Assembly: GCF_014851395.1 (NCBI RefSeq) | Contig: NW_024044681.1 | Span: 1,271,413-1,335,412, forward strand | DNA from: Micropterus salmoides | Lineage: Eukaryota; Chordata; Actinopteri; Centrarchiformes; Centrarchidae | Length of the DNA stretch: 64,000 nt | Reading direction: 5' to 3' | Part shown: piece after piece, positions 1-13,300 of the stretch | Numbering within the stretch: position 1 is the first letter of the stretch | Layout: each line of letters opens with the position of its first letter | The notes under the pieces: generated by a model | Databases searched by the model: none | What the model saw: the letters and a program-made list of their open reading frames with translations, nothing else | What the model was told of the DNA's origin: nothing | Program-made: the position numbers and the translations under genes

Positions 1-1092
1 GACATGTAGTCCGCGTTCAGACTGCAATTAGTCAGATCTGAGTTTTTAAAACAATGTAAAGTCACATGGAATCTGATCTTTTCCAGTTTGGATTTCTTTC
101 AGATGTGGTCCAAATCAGACACAGGTCGGATTCTTTTAAATACGTCCTCAGTCTGGACGCTCAGACCAGAATTCGCTCAACTCTGACGTCACTCTAGAGC
201 TTGGGTAGCCAACACGGTGCGCGCAACATCAATTCATTAAGCATGCGTGATTTATAACTTTGACCTCGTCAGTCTTTGCGATCCCAACAGTAAAAGAAAG
301 GAGTGTCAGAGTGTCTCATTTGTCCCACGACGCCATGTGGCTCACTATGGGTAGAAAACTATACTGTACATGAATAGTGATAGTTCTCAGTGAACTTAGA
401 ATATATATAGACCAGTGGCACTTAAACTTTTTCTCGTCAAGGACCCCTAAACTAACACAAGAACACGGAACGAACCCATTAGATAAGATTTTGTCCCAGG
501 GTTTCCCATCTGATAGCTGATACGCATTGTATTACTTACAGATGGAGTGTATAGTGAAAATAAATGATTCCGCTTTTTGCTGGGGAGCCCCCTCCTCAAG
601 GACCCCAGACCCCACTTTAAGAACTGCTGATATAGACTATTAATTGGGTAATATTGATTATTTAAAGGCAAACCAAGCAGATTTACATTAACAAGTAGCC
701 CCTAATTTTAGTCTTTCTCCTTTAGATAGCTCAGTCTCGTAAAGGTTTGTAACCCCAGGCGACCGCGCAAACCTGCTCGTCAAAAAGCCATAATTAAACT
801 TTCTTCTCGTCTGCGTTATCATTTGCTCACAAATTCCCCTTCTTCCACCTGAAATCACCTTAAAAATAAAACCGTAGACACTGGTCTCTGTGGCCTCCGT
901 TTTTACTTCCGTACGACAGCGTGCTGCATGCGACGTCATATTATTCTTTTCCACACGTGGGTCATTTTCAGCTCACACTGGAGTCTAATTTGAGCCACAT
1001 TTGAAAAGAAATGTGAACAGTCAGTCAAAAAAATTGGATCCGAGCATAAATCGTAATTGAGCATTAAGGCCTGCAGTGTGAACGTAGTCTTA
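1..1092. mobile_element. Degenerate DNA-transposon-like repeat
   Basis: The left edge (from about 10) and the segment 950-1092 resemble each other in inverted orientation: CGTTCAGACTGCAATTAGTCAGATCTGA near 20-45 against the complement of CCGAGCATAAATCGTAATTGAG...CTGCAGTGTGAACG near 1035-1085. Both look like the widespread fish repeat whose ends read like 'corrected for ... counts as ... background' style low-complexity TIRs, but I cannot name the family. It is probably intronic in best3. There is no exon signal from 1 to 1738. Confidence 0.4.
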
Positions 1093-1738
1093 GAAATAAC
1101 AATCATGATAGAATATATAATAGTCCAAAAGTCACATGGACATTTTACTGCTTTATTACTTAAATAAGTCAATACACTTAAATACTTTTACTGATAAGGA
1201 TCTGAATACTCACTCCACCACTGACTAAACCCCGTATACACATGTTCTGTGTCACTACATCACATTACTGATGGTATAGACGCTCTAACTTCTGTTTCAC
1301 TGTGACTTTAAGGGCAATTGAGCTCACCAAAAGAATAATTTGCGTCATCCAAAGGGCACTAGGACACCTGGGCCGACTGGAGGGGCATAACTGGGCTTGT
1401 TAGAGGTGCTGTGGGCTTCAAGTGTCCAAGTGGTGAGATATTCGCGGCAACATGAAGCATGAAACTGTCCCATTAGATTACAGATATACCCTGTGAAAGA
1501 GAAAACGGCACTTAAGCAGCCACTCACACTTGTGCTTCCAGCAAAACCACTTGAGAGTCTAAACCCCCATTAGTCTGTGACCGCATAAACCAGACATGTA
1601 GGTAATGTGACACTCAGCTTACTCCCCAAAGGGGTGGGTGGGACTGTTCTTCCAGTCACCATGTGGAGTCACAGAAATGTGGGTTTGGTGATTTCTGCCA
1701 GACTGGAAACCTTGTTGAATCTGTGTCTCTGTCTTCAG
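1093..1738. other. Non-coding stretch upstream of first visible best3 exon
   Basis: Probably best3 intron. The next bestrophin exon expected upstream (a segment with TADERKLYEDL-like text) was looked for and not found here, so the upstream exons lie before the window. A pyrimidine-rich tract and CAG acceptor end the stretch. Confidence 0.4.
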
Positions 1739-4700
1739 GAGATGAACGTGTTCAGGACTTGGTGTGCGACCCTTTTCGGCTACGACTGGGTCGGCATCCC
1801 GCTGGTTTATACACAGGCCTGTCTCTCTTTTCCCATCTCATGTCTGTCACTATAACATGTTTAAAATGGATGTAGCTCATCTAATCACATCAGCAATCAT
1901 CTTCCATCATTACTGTAACCCAATCAGCGCTCTGAATCTCCCACAGAGAGAGAGAGAGAGAGAGGGCTATATAATGTAGTCTCTCTCTCTCGCTCTCCCT
2001 CGCTCTCTACAGGTCGTCACTCTTGCTGTCTACACCTTTTTCTTCGCTTGTCTGATTGGTCGTCAGTTCCTCGACCCCGCCCAGGGTTACCATGGCCACG
2101 ACCTTGACCTCTACGTCCCCGTTTTCACCCTGCTGCAGTTCTTCTTCTATTCCGGCTGGCTGAAGGTGCAGATAACTTTCTTATTGTCAACAAATTCCAC
2201 AAAAAGACCAAAACCAACAACATCTTAGTGTCTCTCAACGCTGTCTGAGTTCCTGTCTGTGGCTCAGACCCAAGCCCATTTATAAAAACCTCAGTAATTT
2301 CCTAAACTCACCGTGGTTTCTATCAAACAATCAGGACAAAATAGTGCATTGGTTGGGGACTATTTCAGGAGTGCAAAAGAATTATGAAGTTTGCTTAACT
2401 GAAACGTAGCTTTGCAATAAATTTACTGTAAAAGAAGAGAACAGTTTATGACATTTAAATACCCTCCTGACTGAGACAAGATAAACAGACGTGTGGGTGA
2501 CTTGTTTTCCTTTTTGAACTTTGTCCTGTTATATTAATAACGCACCATATAAAGTTATTAATAACTCACTTTGTGGATGTGACCCAGAGTGGCAGAAACA
2601 AGCCTCACAAGTAGTGGGACTAAAGATTTAAAGAGGTCGTTTTCAGGTTCATAAATTTTAGGGGTTGTACCAGAACAGGTTTCATTTTCAAAAAACACAA
2701 TATTTTTTGTCATACTGCACATTGCTGCAGCTCCTCTTTTCAGCCTGTGTGTTAAACGCACCGTTTTAGGTTTTAGCTAACGAGTGAAGCATCTCACTTC
2801 TGTGTGATCTTTGTTAGATGTTGAGCAGTAGCTAGGTAAGGACTACTAGCCAATCAGAAGCAGAGTAGGGCGGGTCCTGACAAGCAAGGTAGTGTGAAAG
2901 GAAAAGGAAAAAGCATAATGTGACCTCTTAAAGTTTGTCCTGGGTGTAGTGCTAGAAGAAAATTGCGGGGGTCATTAAATAAAAAATAGCTGATCCTCTG
3001 AAGATATTCTGATCACATTTTGGGGAAATCTGGGGTGGACCACCACAGGCAGAAAGAAGAGGATGCAGCCGAATGACACCTCAAATGTCCTTAAAAACAA
3101 GGAGGGTTTTCAGAACAGTCTCAACTTGTGTGTAAAGTCACGTCTTTACAGTGTGACTGAATTCCACATATGATTTGTACCTTGCTGTTAGGTAGCAGAG
3201 CAGCTGATCAACCCGTTTGGAGAGGATGACGACGACTTTGAAGCTAACTGGATCATCGACAGGAACCTTCAGGTCAGCGGCCAATCAGAGCGCTCAGAGA
3301 GAAGCTCAAGACCTCTGACATGTGAAGGTTTTACCGTCTGGTCCAGTAGTAGAGACCCAGTTATCTTGACAGAAAGGACTAATTTTGGGGGCTAGTGGAA
3401 CAGTACTGCTCCTTAATGTTTCCAAGCAATAAGTGTTTAATTATTAATTATTATTCTTATTATTAATTATTTAAATGTCATCACTTCCTGTTTACCTGTC
3501 CCTCCAGGTGTCTCTGCTGGCTGTAGATGAGATGCATATGAACCTGCCTCATATGACCAAAGACATGTACTGGAACGACAGCGAGGCGAGGCCGCCCTAC
3601 ACGCTCGCTGCTGCAGACTACTGCATCCCTTCGTTCCTGGGCTCCACCACCGACATGGGGTAAACACACACACATAAATACTCACACACATATTACACAA
3701 AGAGCAAGCTGTCGGGTTATGAAACCCTCTTTTAATTTTTATGGCATTTTTCCGCAATGAGTGTTTTAACTTTAATGTGTTTGGAGGATACTTTTAAGGC
3801 ACTTTTTTATTTAGGATACTTATTTATTTTACAATGCATGATACATTGCCTTAAAATGTATACAAAGTAGATGCCTACATGGTTCTAGCTGTGACTAATT
3901 TGCAACCCCTGTCAGTGTTGAGTTTAAAATATTACTTAATGCCATTAAAATACATACAATAGGTACATCCAGTACATGCAATATGATTCAGGCCTAAAAG
4001 GAAGTGGAGACCAACATAAAACAGAGACCAGAAACAATACAACACAATGGTCAGCAGTTAACTGTTGAATAAAGCCATTATCCTCCAGAGCTTGCAGTCT
4101 TCCATCATCATTATGGAAATCAGTGTGTTGTGTTACTCTTCAGTGTAACGCAGTTGGTATGTTTAGAGTAGCTCCTTCAGTAAAATAAAAGTTGTTTGTC
4201 CAATGTGTCTCCCAGACTGTCTGACATCCTGCAGTTTGATGATACTGACTTTGGTGAAAGTCGTCCACGGCAACAGGACTCTGTTTTGACTTGGCGCCAA
4301 GATTCGGTAATACTACGTTTTTTTATTACCTCTGTCAAATGATGTTTTGCCACACAAATATTGACACATTGGGCCCAATTTGGACAGTTTCACTTTTGTT
4401 GCCAGCTGTTTAGACATTAACGACTGTGTGATGTGTTATTTTGAGGGGACAGCTAATTTACACAGTTATACAAGCTGCACACTCACTACTTTACACTGGA
4501 TCACAGTGTCATTTCTTCAGTGTTGTCACATGAAAAGATATAATCAAATATTTACAACAACGGGGGGTGGGTTAGGGCTATAGAAAAGTGAAGGGTGTAC
4601 TCTCTTTTGTGAGAAACTGGATATAGATATCACAGATTGATAACGAGCTGGCTCTACGTGCAGATTTCTAAACCTGGTCTTCACGTGGTCCTAGTTTGTT

Positions 4701-5944
4701 TGAACAGTCCTGAATGGAAGAAGACAGCCTTCCAGGGAAAGAGTGTATATATTTATAGAATATTTCTTCTACAGTCATATTCCTTTGTGTTTGCAGGTTC
4801 TGGGTCGTGTCCGCCGGCTGCTGAGCGTTCAGGAGCCTCCTGACTTCCGACCTCCTCAACCCATCTTCAAACGACACAGCAGTGACGCAACAGGAAGCTT
4901 TTTCCCAGACATCAGGTACAGTACCCGTATTGGCCGATTGCAATTACATCAGGTATGTTATTGGGCACCGAGCTGGCTCAGTGATTAGCACTGTGTGTGT
5001 CTAATTGTATTAACAGTCGGTCCTTCTTCCATCCATTTTGTCGTCCAATCAATTCAGGGTCCATCCAGGTCCAGAGGACGTGCGTCCACCCTCGTCCTTG
5101 GTCATGCCGCCCTCTGCCATGGACACCCTGTCCACCTTAAGGGAGGTCAGCAGCAACCCTCCATCCCCAGAAAGCCTGCACTCTGCTGTTTTCCCTCGCC
5201 TCGTTGTCAGCCCGCCGTTGTCCAGTGACGTCTGTCACAAAATGGATTCTTTTGGCAACAGTGAAGCGGCAAAACCTCAAAATGGACTGGACCTCTCCCC
5301 AACTGAGGAGGCACTGGGTTCCGACACCCCTAGGTAAGTCTTTGGTTTTCTTCTCAAAGTGTCACACCTCCTGACTTTCCACTACTTGTTTGCCAAACTT
5401 TGTCCAAATTGAAACCGTTATGCTGTGGAGATAGTGGGCCACACGCAGTCATAGCTTTAGAAATTCAATTTAATTCATTTACTATTTGTAATCGTATCCC
5501 TTCTCTCCTTTATATCCCCCCGGTGGTCTTTGTATTTCTAGGAGCAGCTCTGCCTGTGTTTCCCCCACCCAGATGGGACCTAAGGAATTCCGCTGGACAA
5601 CGCAAAACTTACAGAATCGCCCACCGACCCGACCACGGGGGCGCCAGTTTTCCCTCCAGTTCTCAAGGCAGTCGTCAAAGGGTTCGGTCCGCAGCCTGCC
5701 GAGCCCCAAGGCTCTGGGAAGGCGGCGACGAGGTCTGGCCCGATTCCAATCCCGACGATCACCTGGTCCGACTACGAACACTCTGCAACTCCCTGACCTT
5801 GAGTACAACCACGAGTTCCAGGGAATGCCAGGGACTGAGGACGACGACAAGGAAGGAACCAGTAACAGCGACGAGATCAAAAACCCCAACTCCCAATCAC
5901 AGAGCTTGGGGGAAACAAATGAGAACCACTCACACATAACATAA
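1739..5944 (+). CDS. best3: Bestrophin-3, 3' part of gene (8 coding exons)
   Basis: Bestrophins are calcium-activated chloride channels of the plasma membrane. Exons read 1739-1816, 2013-2165, 3192-3272, 3508-3659, 4216-4306, 4797-4915, 5058-5333 and 5542-5944; phases agree throughout and give 450 residues to a TAA at 5942. Family hallmarks are the YDWVGIPLVYTQ segment, the membrane segment VVTLAVYTFFFACLIGRQFL, the acidic calcium-clasp stretch NPFGEDDDDFE, and AVDEMHMNLPHM followed by RPPYTLAAADYCIPSFLGST. The last two, as I recall the family, match BEST3 better than BEST1, 2 or 4. The tail from 4797 is rich in Ser, Pro and Arg and poorly conserved. The N-terminal exons (about 200 residues, first membrane helices) lie upstream of the window. 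The first visible exon ends CAG followed by GC, not GT. The gene converges on nots. The family is certain; the paralogue call also rests on cct2 and myrfl as neighbours. Confidence 0.9.
2175..2400. repeat. Dispersed repeat, copy 1 (pair with 43400-43850)
   Basis: Shares, in the same order, TTCTTATTGTCAACAAAT, a run about ACCAAACCAACA, CTCAGTAATTTCCTAAA and TTGGGGACTATTTTCAG-like text with 43400-43850. Family unknown. It lies in a best3 intron. Confidence 0.5.
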
Positions 5945-7130
5945 TACTGCCCAAACAGAACCAATCGCTGAGTGGGTAACGACATTACCCAACAAGAGAA
6001 GTCTCAACCTTGACTGAGAGGAAAGTTGACTTCTTGAACCAGGAAACCCTTAGTAAGGTCCAGCCTCTGAAGGGAGCTACTGCTTGTCGCCAGCTTTTTC
6101 ACTGGAGACAAACCCTAACCCTACAAAGGTACACCAAAGAAAAACAAAAAATACAAAAGAAACCAAACCGTTCTCTCTCCCAAGTCATCATATACGGACG
6201 CATGGTCAAGACCCCTTGCTTGTTTGAACCACACTGGGCAGCCCCTTAGCATTATAGTTCAAAGCACTGGGGGAAGCCCTGTAGTGTCATATATGAATGC
6301 TAAAAGCAGGTGTAGCATATAAATAACTGGTTGGACGGGTGTTCATTTCCCGTGTAAAACAAAAAGTTAACACTGATTGTTTTTAGTAGAGTTCCGTAAG
6401 TTGCTGATATTATGGAAGTAATGTTACTTGACTTATGTAAGTTAAATGACGTAAGTAACAGTTAATTTAACCCAAACCATGATGTTTTTCTAAACCTAAC
6501 CAACCGAATGCCGTTTGGCAACATTAACCGCTAGTTTTATTTAGAAAGTCTAACCGGATGTTGGCCGAGAGGTCTTGACCATGTGTCCATGTGCGATGAA
6601 CTGAGAGGGAGAGTGTGTTGAAAAATCGTAATGCTCGTAATCAATTTTTAACTCCATGTTGCCTATTAAAAAAATGGGCAACATGGGCAAAGATGGGAAG
6701 AGAAAGCAACAATCACCACAGCTGAGCATGATAGGCTGAAACATCTGCCATACAAGGTAACTGCCTTAACATTTTCTTAATGGAAGAATAAACCAATTCA
6801 CAATTGAAGAAGTGAAATTAGAAACCAAAAGCTGAACCTGTTATTTCTACAGAAAGATTGGGGGTTTTCACTCACTTCACCACAGGCAGCATTTTATTGG
6901 ATGTCATCTGGTGGCCATCAGAGAACCTGCAGCTGAACGGTGACTGCTGTTTAAATATACTCAGGATTACTGTCTGGACTTGAAATGTTTCTTGAAGAAA
7001 ATTGTTTTCTTGCACAAAATCTCCTGTCTTTGTGTGAAATCGTGATGTTTGTCATTGTTTTTGTAAATGTAACTGAAGTAATCGCTAGAAACTGTACATT
7101 TTTTTTAAATAAAGCATTGTGACTCACTTG
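5945..7130 (+). other. best3: best3 3' UTR with polyadenylation signal
   Basis: This non-coding stretch follows the best3 stop. An AATAAA at 7108-7113, just after a T-run, is a good poly(A) signal and places the transcript end near 7130. A MITE with inverted ends (6187-6597) sits inside the inferred UTR. There is no other coding signal. The UTR extent is inferred from the signal alone. Confidence 0.6.
6187..6597. mobile_element. MITE with inverted ends, family A, copy 1
   Basis: The left end ATACGGACGCATGGTCAAGA is inverted at the right end as TCTTGACCATGTGTCCATGT. The interior (AGCCCTGTAG, GCTAAAAGCAGGTGTA, TTCCCGTGT, ACTGATTGTTTTTAGT) recurs at 44451-44915. It sits in the inferred best3 3' UTR. 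No coding capacity. Confidence 0.6.
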
Positions 7131-7327
7131 TCAATGTGTCACCAGAAATGAAGAATGGTGTCCCCGAGGCCATGACTGAGGATTCAGCCAATAACGGTTG
7201 TTCGTCCTTCGTGATGTAATGTGGGGATGGGTCTACGATTTGCTGCACAATGCTGTTAGCTAGTTGCAAAAAAAGTGTCTGTGGCTTTGTAAGAACTACA
7301 AAAAGCTGTCTTTTTAATTGTATAGTA

Positions 7328-7333
7328 TTTATT
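7328..7333 (-). terminator. nots: Poly(A) signal of the nothepsin-like gene
   Basis: TTTATT on the plus strand reads AATAAA on the minus strand, 36 bases past the stop codon. If used, the 3' UTR is very short and only about 200 bases separate the two convergent transcripts (best3 ends near 7130). Confidence 0.5.
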
Positions 7334-7368
7334 GATCTTACAGTTGTCAGCTATTGATAGCCGATGGG

Positions 7369-10300
7369 TTAGTCTTCGCCTGAGTGCTTAGCAAGGGCAA
7401 AGCCGACCCGGTCCTGTCCTCTGTCAAAGATGCTGTAGAACTCCGTCAGAAATACATCTCCCAGAATCCACAGAGGGCCTTCGGGGGAAAGAATGTCCAC
7501 AGCCTGAAAACCACTAAAACACAGCTCCCTGTTGCCAAGCATCTCCTGGAGATAGAGAGAGAGAGACGTCGAGAGAGGACTTTTGAACAGACATTTCAGT
7601 AGCATACTGTGTATTTAAAGTTTATTTTTCATGTCAGACATAAAAACATGGCTGAATTAATTATCATTTCTCTAAGTAACAAGATATAAAAACAGACAAA
7701 ACATCAAAACTGCATGGTTAAGTCAGATTTGTATGTTTGCTGTATTTACTGAAGCAAAACCTTTGATTAAAAACATTTTTGTGCAATATCCTTTCCGACA
7801 AAACATGTTCTGAGATCGAACTAAGTTGTGGTATAGAGTTTGACTGTGGTGAAAACCTGCAGAGTCTTGGCCACATGGTTTAGGACGTCAACCTTCTTGG
7901 AACATCCCTAGAACCCTAGACCTTCTATGACCCTTTGACTCCTGTGAAACCTTCAGATACTATAGAGTTCTTGGATTTCCCTGAAACTCTCTGGAGTGTC
8001 TCAAACTATGTACCGAGAGTCTAGGCCAACAAAGCATTACATCAGCAGTTTTATTATAGCAGCATTACACTGAGCCAGAGACGAGAAACTAATCTGTGGT
8101 CTGAAAATCTTCATTCTCTGCCTTCTGTGGCACGTGGATTAAAATATCTGGCCAGACCTTCTTGTATACTCCCTAAAACCAGCTGGACCTCCTAAAACTA
8201 ACACAAGTTGGCTAACAATGTAATCCTCACTAATATTTTAAACCATTTTACAACACAGACAGTTGAACAAAGTATGTCAGCCATCTGGAAATTCCAGCTA
8301 AAGAAAACAAAGAATGACAAACCCTCCTAATGTAGTGGTCAGCAGTCAGTGTGTACTCTGTTCCTCCCAGGACGAATGTCACATGAGGCAAACTGGACAA
8401 CCTGGCGCAGTCGATAAGAAACTGAAACACACATAAAGTAGAATTCGCTTTTGTGTTTTAAGTATTCTCCAGAATTGTCTAGTTTACAATCAGACATAAG
8501 ATTTGAATTAAACAATTTTATTGTATTTTTTTTTACCTCTCCTATGTTTGTCGGCGTGGCTCCAATCAGCTGCTGCAGGCTGAGGATGTCATTGGTCGGT
8601 CCGGCGATGAGGGAGGTTCCAGTATCGACAATAACCTGGCAACCACGAGGACAGAACGAACTCACACCCTGCACGGCCACACTGAAACATAGACAGAGAT
8701 CATCATGTGGCAGCTTTTTGTGAGTGGTGTGTGAATTCTTGTTTCTCGCTGATCATTAAGACTAGGAGCGTGAATCTTCTTCTGGCCCCACGATTCAATT
8801 AAGATTCACCTGTCAACAATGTGAAAGCACAACGATTCTCAATGCATCTCAATGTATAACATATTAAATTTTCCATAGTACTGTACAAGGCTACTTTTTC
8901 ATCAATTACTACAAGCAGTCAGACCAATCTGAACTCCCTTTTTAAGTAGATAGTGCTTAAAAAACCCAGAGTAAAAACTGTTTGTAATATTAAAAAGCTG
9001 CATAATTTCAATACCGGTATCTATGTGACCCACCTCAGTACAGCGACGTTGACAGCGCCTCATCAATTCTTGGCTGATTAGCTGGACCCTGTGTGTTCTT
9101 TATGGTTGTAGACATTAGCTCAGGGTGAAAACGGCTAATGTGGTTCCTCAAAGTAGTAGTAGTATTACCAAAGTATTACATTTTTGTAAGGCGGATTTTA
9201 CACACAGAATGTCTTGTCCAGTTTGTGCTTCCCCAGTAATTTCATAAAATTTGAAATGTGTACGCTTTCAAAATAGGGCTGGATTTATTTAATACCCCTC
9301 ACGGCTGATCTCTACCTCCCAACATATAAAAGTAACTTTAGCTAACGTTCACCCACAATTTAATGCAAGAGAGCGACATTGCAACGAAACAACGCAACTT
9401 AACAACTGTGCTGTCACTTCATTAAAGAAGAATCTTCCACATCGAGATGCATCTTAGAGTCAAGAAATTTCACCACCTTTAATTAGGACTAAATCTCCTA
9501 AAGGATAGATTAAAAAAAGGTGAGAACATTTTGCTGATTCTTATTGATCCTTATTTTAAGATTAACTGCACCTTGTCTAATTATCATGCTTGGACTGCCA
9601 TCTAGTGGTGGCTGCATGTATTTCACAGCCCTCCTGCACAATGTAATATTTTTGATCACAAGTAGTATGTAGCTGTAGTACCAGAGGCTGCAGTTTCAGG
9701 ACCACAATCCTAGGACCTTTGTTTACTCTGACACTGCCAGCTACCTGACATGCTAGCAGACAGGGTTAATCTACTTCCTGTTGCTGTGCATTACCACCGC
9801 CACTCCACTAGATGGCGCTGTCGCAAAAGAACTGCGGTCCTAGAACTGCAGTCCCAGGATCGCGGGGGGTCCTGAAACTGCAGCCTCCGGTACTGAAGCT
9901 ATATAATATTGTTGATCACACACAACTGTGATGTTGGATTTGGTCAGGAGCCGCTACCGTTGTTCGCCAAAGGTGCCGCCAGAATCAATGAAAATCTTTT
10001 GAAAATCAGTACTTTCTGTAAGTACAGGGTCTGGAATTTATCATTGGGTTTTACTCAGAATCACAACGTTAAAAACATGTGGGGAACCTGTCCATCTTAA
10101 TCTGCCAGTATCCTTTAGCAGTCACAGGAAGCCAGTTGATCGGTCCCTTGTACAACGCCTTATCGGTTCCGCCTAGCAACAGTTGACCTCCTCGGTTTTC
10201 GTTACTTGATCTCCTGCAAGGATAGAAATCAACAAATCAACAAACTGCTATTTATACTCTCTTTATGTTCAGTCAAGGGCCCCAAACACTTCCTTATCAC

Positions 10301-13300
10301 ACCACTGAGGACTCCCATATGGTCCCAGAGTCCTCTGGACCCTACTGGGACCAATCGACTGCTGTGAAATCGTTGAAACTGCTGAAAACTCTTGGATCAA
10401 CCGAAAATCTTAAACCATGTCTCAAGAGTCAGCATGTTATTTTACCATTAAATTTCAGTAGCACTCCTTGAACAAGACAGTAAAAACCAGATAAGGTTTA
10501 TTTTCTCACTCCTGCATTTGTGCACAATCACGTCTATGCTCATGTTTTATTTGTAGTACAGAGTTTTGCTGGAGTCTGAATCTCTGCCTCTAGAGTTGGT
10601 CTAGAAGGTAGGGTAGACTCTACTGTCTAGACACACGATCCTTCAAGAACCCCGGGACCCAAGATGTCTCGGATTCCTCTCTGAAGCTCTTAGAAACCTT
10701 TGGACTACGTTGAAACTCTTGACCTCGGCAACTCTTGGGCGCCCATGGACCCCTCAGGAACCATCTTGAATACCCTGGACTTTCCTAAACACCGGGAAAC
10801 TCTCTGAAACCACTGGCCCACCTTGGAATCCCCTGGATCCTTCTAGAAAAATCTAAAACATATGGATACCATCTGAAGCCATAGGAACCCCACTGGACCC
10901 CCAAAACAGCAAAGGTACTTTGTAACCCTTTGGATCCTCCTAAACCCTTGGAGATCCCTGGAAACCCCTCTGCATCACATGAAACATTTAAAGAACTTCC
11001 TGGAAACCCTGGGCCCTTTCCAAACCTCTCCTGAAACTCCCTAAACACTCACATCTCTGTGGATCTTTCAACTTGATTAGGGATTCCTGGAGGACCTCGG
11101 ACTCCAGTTTAAAAACTACAAGCAAGTGTGACTTGAAAGTTGCTTTCATCACAATAATGAAACCTTTACACGTAAGATCAACAAGGAGCCTCCAGATAAA
11201 CCTGTGAGGCCTAGCTTGAAAAAGTCCCTGAAATTAAATTCTTTAAAACCAGTAAGGTCGCACCTGCAGAGGTAGAAGGAGAAGACTGGCTTCTCCACGA
11301 TCTTCTGTGCCAGCATGTTGTCGAAAACAGGGTTTCCGAGAATTTCTGCCAGGGAAGGGTAACCCAACCCCAGAACCCCGTCGAACCTGGCCATTACAAA
11401 TGCAGAACCGGGCTCGTAGACTGACTCCCCAAACTCCTGGTTCAGGGCAGTCAGATCCGCAATCTGGAACAGAAGACAACTTATAACAGAATAGTATTTG
11501 ATAAAGAGTATATCTTCAGCTTCTCCAGCTACATTTCTCGAGAAGATTTAATTATTTTGCGAGCAATTGTGGCAACCGATGTCAACACCAGTCTCATTTT
11601 GCCGACAACCTCTTACACTTTTGAGGATGTTTCTTGAAGTTGATTGAAATGGGACGGTAAAATTGTATTTTATCTTGAAATTTGAGGCAGATGAATACGG
11701 TAAATAACTTAAAGGTGATTAAAGGCTTATAATTAAAATATAAATTTATTTATATAAGTTTATTCTATCGTTATCTCTGGGGTATCCCACATTTTTTAAA
11801 TCGATTAAGATTTGAAAATCCTTCCACGAGTTAAACTGAACCGGGGACATTGCAGAGGTATGTCTTTTACTATTCGGCCACCAGTTTACCCCAAGCGTAC
11901 GCACATTTGCCGAATACAGTCTTTCTTGATATTGTAACATTAATATGGACCTTCACTGTGTCTCTGGCCATAACTCCTAGCAGGTGTCCTGATCCGTAGT
12001 GAATCCCAAACATCCGACCATCATGATGGAAAGAAGTGGACTCAAATGCCCTGAAACGCCTGTGCAACGCTGTGAACACACACAGAAAGACAGAGAGAGA
12101 GAAAGAGGCCTTGAACTTCTTATCAGGAACACACTAAACTTCTGCTGTCATGCTGCCCTGACCCTCAAACACAACCTCATAAAACACCAATACAAACACT
12201 TGTCTGGTGAGTAGTGTAGTGTTGTGTAGTGTTGTGCAGAGCTGGGGTACCACAGGCTTCGCTGACGCAGTAGGATGACGGCACCCAGAGGTCGGATGAG
12301 CCAGTGTCAAAAACCACAGAGAAGTTCTGCTCCGGAGTCCCCAAAGTGATTTCACCATAATACTGAGCCTGACGCACAACAGAGACACACAGTGTAAGTC
12401 CACAGCAATATGGCTGTGATTAAAAAACAAACAAACATGGTGTTATGTGAAATGGTTGCTGGTTTGATGTCTGACCTAATACTCATAAATTCAGATACCC
12501 TGTGCACAAACACAAACAGCCACTATGTGTAGGATTTACAAATTCCTTACTTTGCTGCCATCTAGTGGTGGTTTCAAGAACGACTGTCCCCACACACCCA
12601 TGACTCTATTCTTCGACCAGGAAATAGTTTTTCTCCTAAATATATCACCACATAATCTGATTAATTATATATTAAAAGAATAACAACAGAAAAATGTACT
12701 AATACATTTAATGATGGATTTATTTATTTAAAATAATAACTTACTTTATTGTGAAATATCCCTGAAGTAGCAGTAATATATTCGAGGAAAGTGATCATTT
12801 TAAAAAGCACAACCTTGAACCCTAAACTGACATCAAGACAGTTTTATAATAATTTTGAACCGTTTCATTTTTTTACCAAAAAGTATGACGTGTATTAACA
12901 AAAAAGAAAATAGACAATAACAAATCGTGCATGTTTTTCTGCAAATTTGTTTAGTGAATACAAACAATTAACAAAAATCCATCCTAAAAAACGGACCCCA
13001 GAGGCATTTTTAAAGCACTGCATCAAGCAAACTTATATCTGTGCACAATTTTTAAAAACACAGATCAAAGACAAAAAGAAGGAGGTGTGACTTCCTGAGC
13101 AGATGGCGGTTAGTGCCTTGCTCAGCAGCACATGGGACAGTCGACGTTGTTCTTACGTCCAAAAAGTTGTAGATCTTCTCGCTGGAGCGTCCGAGTCGCA
13201 GTGACGGCGTGCCGGGCGGGTAGCACTGAGCGTAGCGCCGGTTAAACATGTCGGGTCGGTGATGCTTCAGGAACTCCGACAGCTGGTTGTTGGCTCGCAG

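Noticed and set aside
5400..5985. Long ORFs on both strands over the last best3 exon.
   Set aside because: They are shadows of the real frame (5542-5944), which joins in phase to the upstream exon.
12230..12377. Longer third exon of the nothepsin-like gene reading through to about 12180.
   Set aside because: Only the donor at 12251 and acceptor at 12069 restore frame and give the expected CALH...RFRAF pepsin-like segment.
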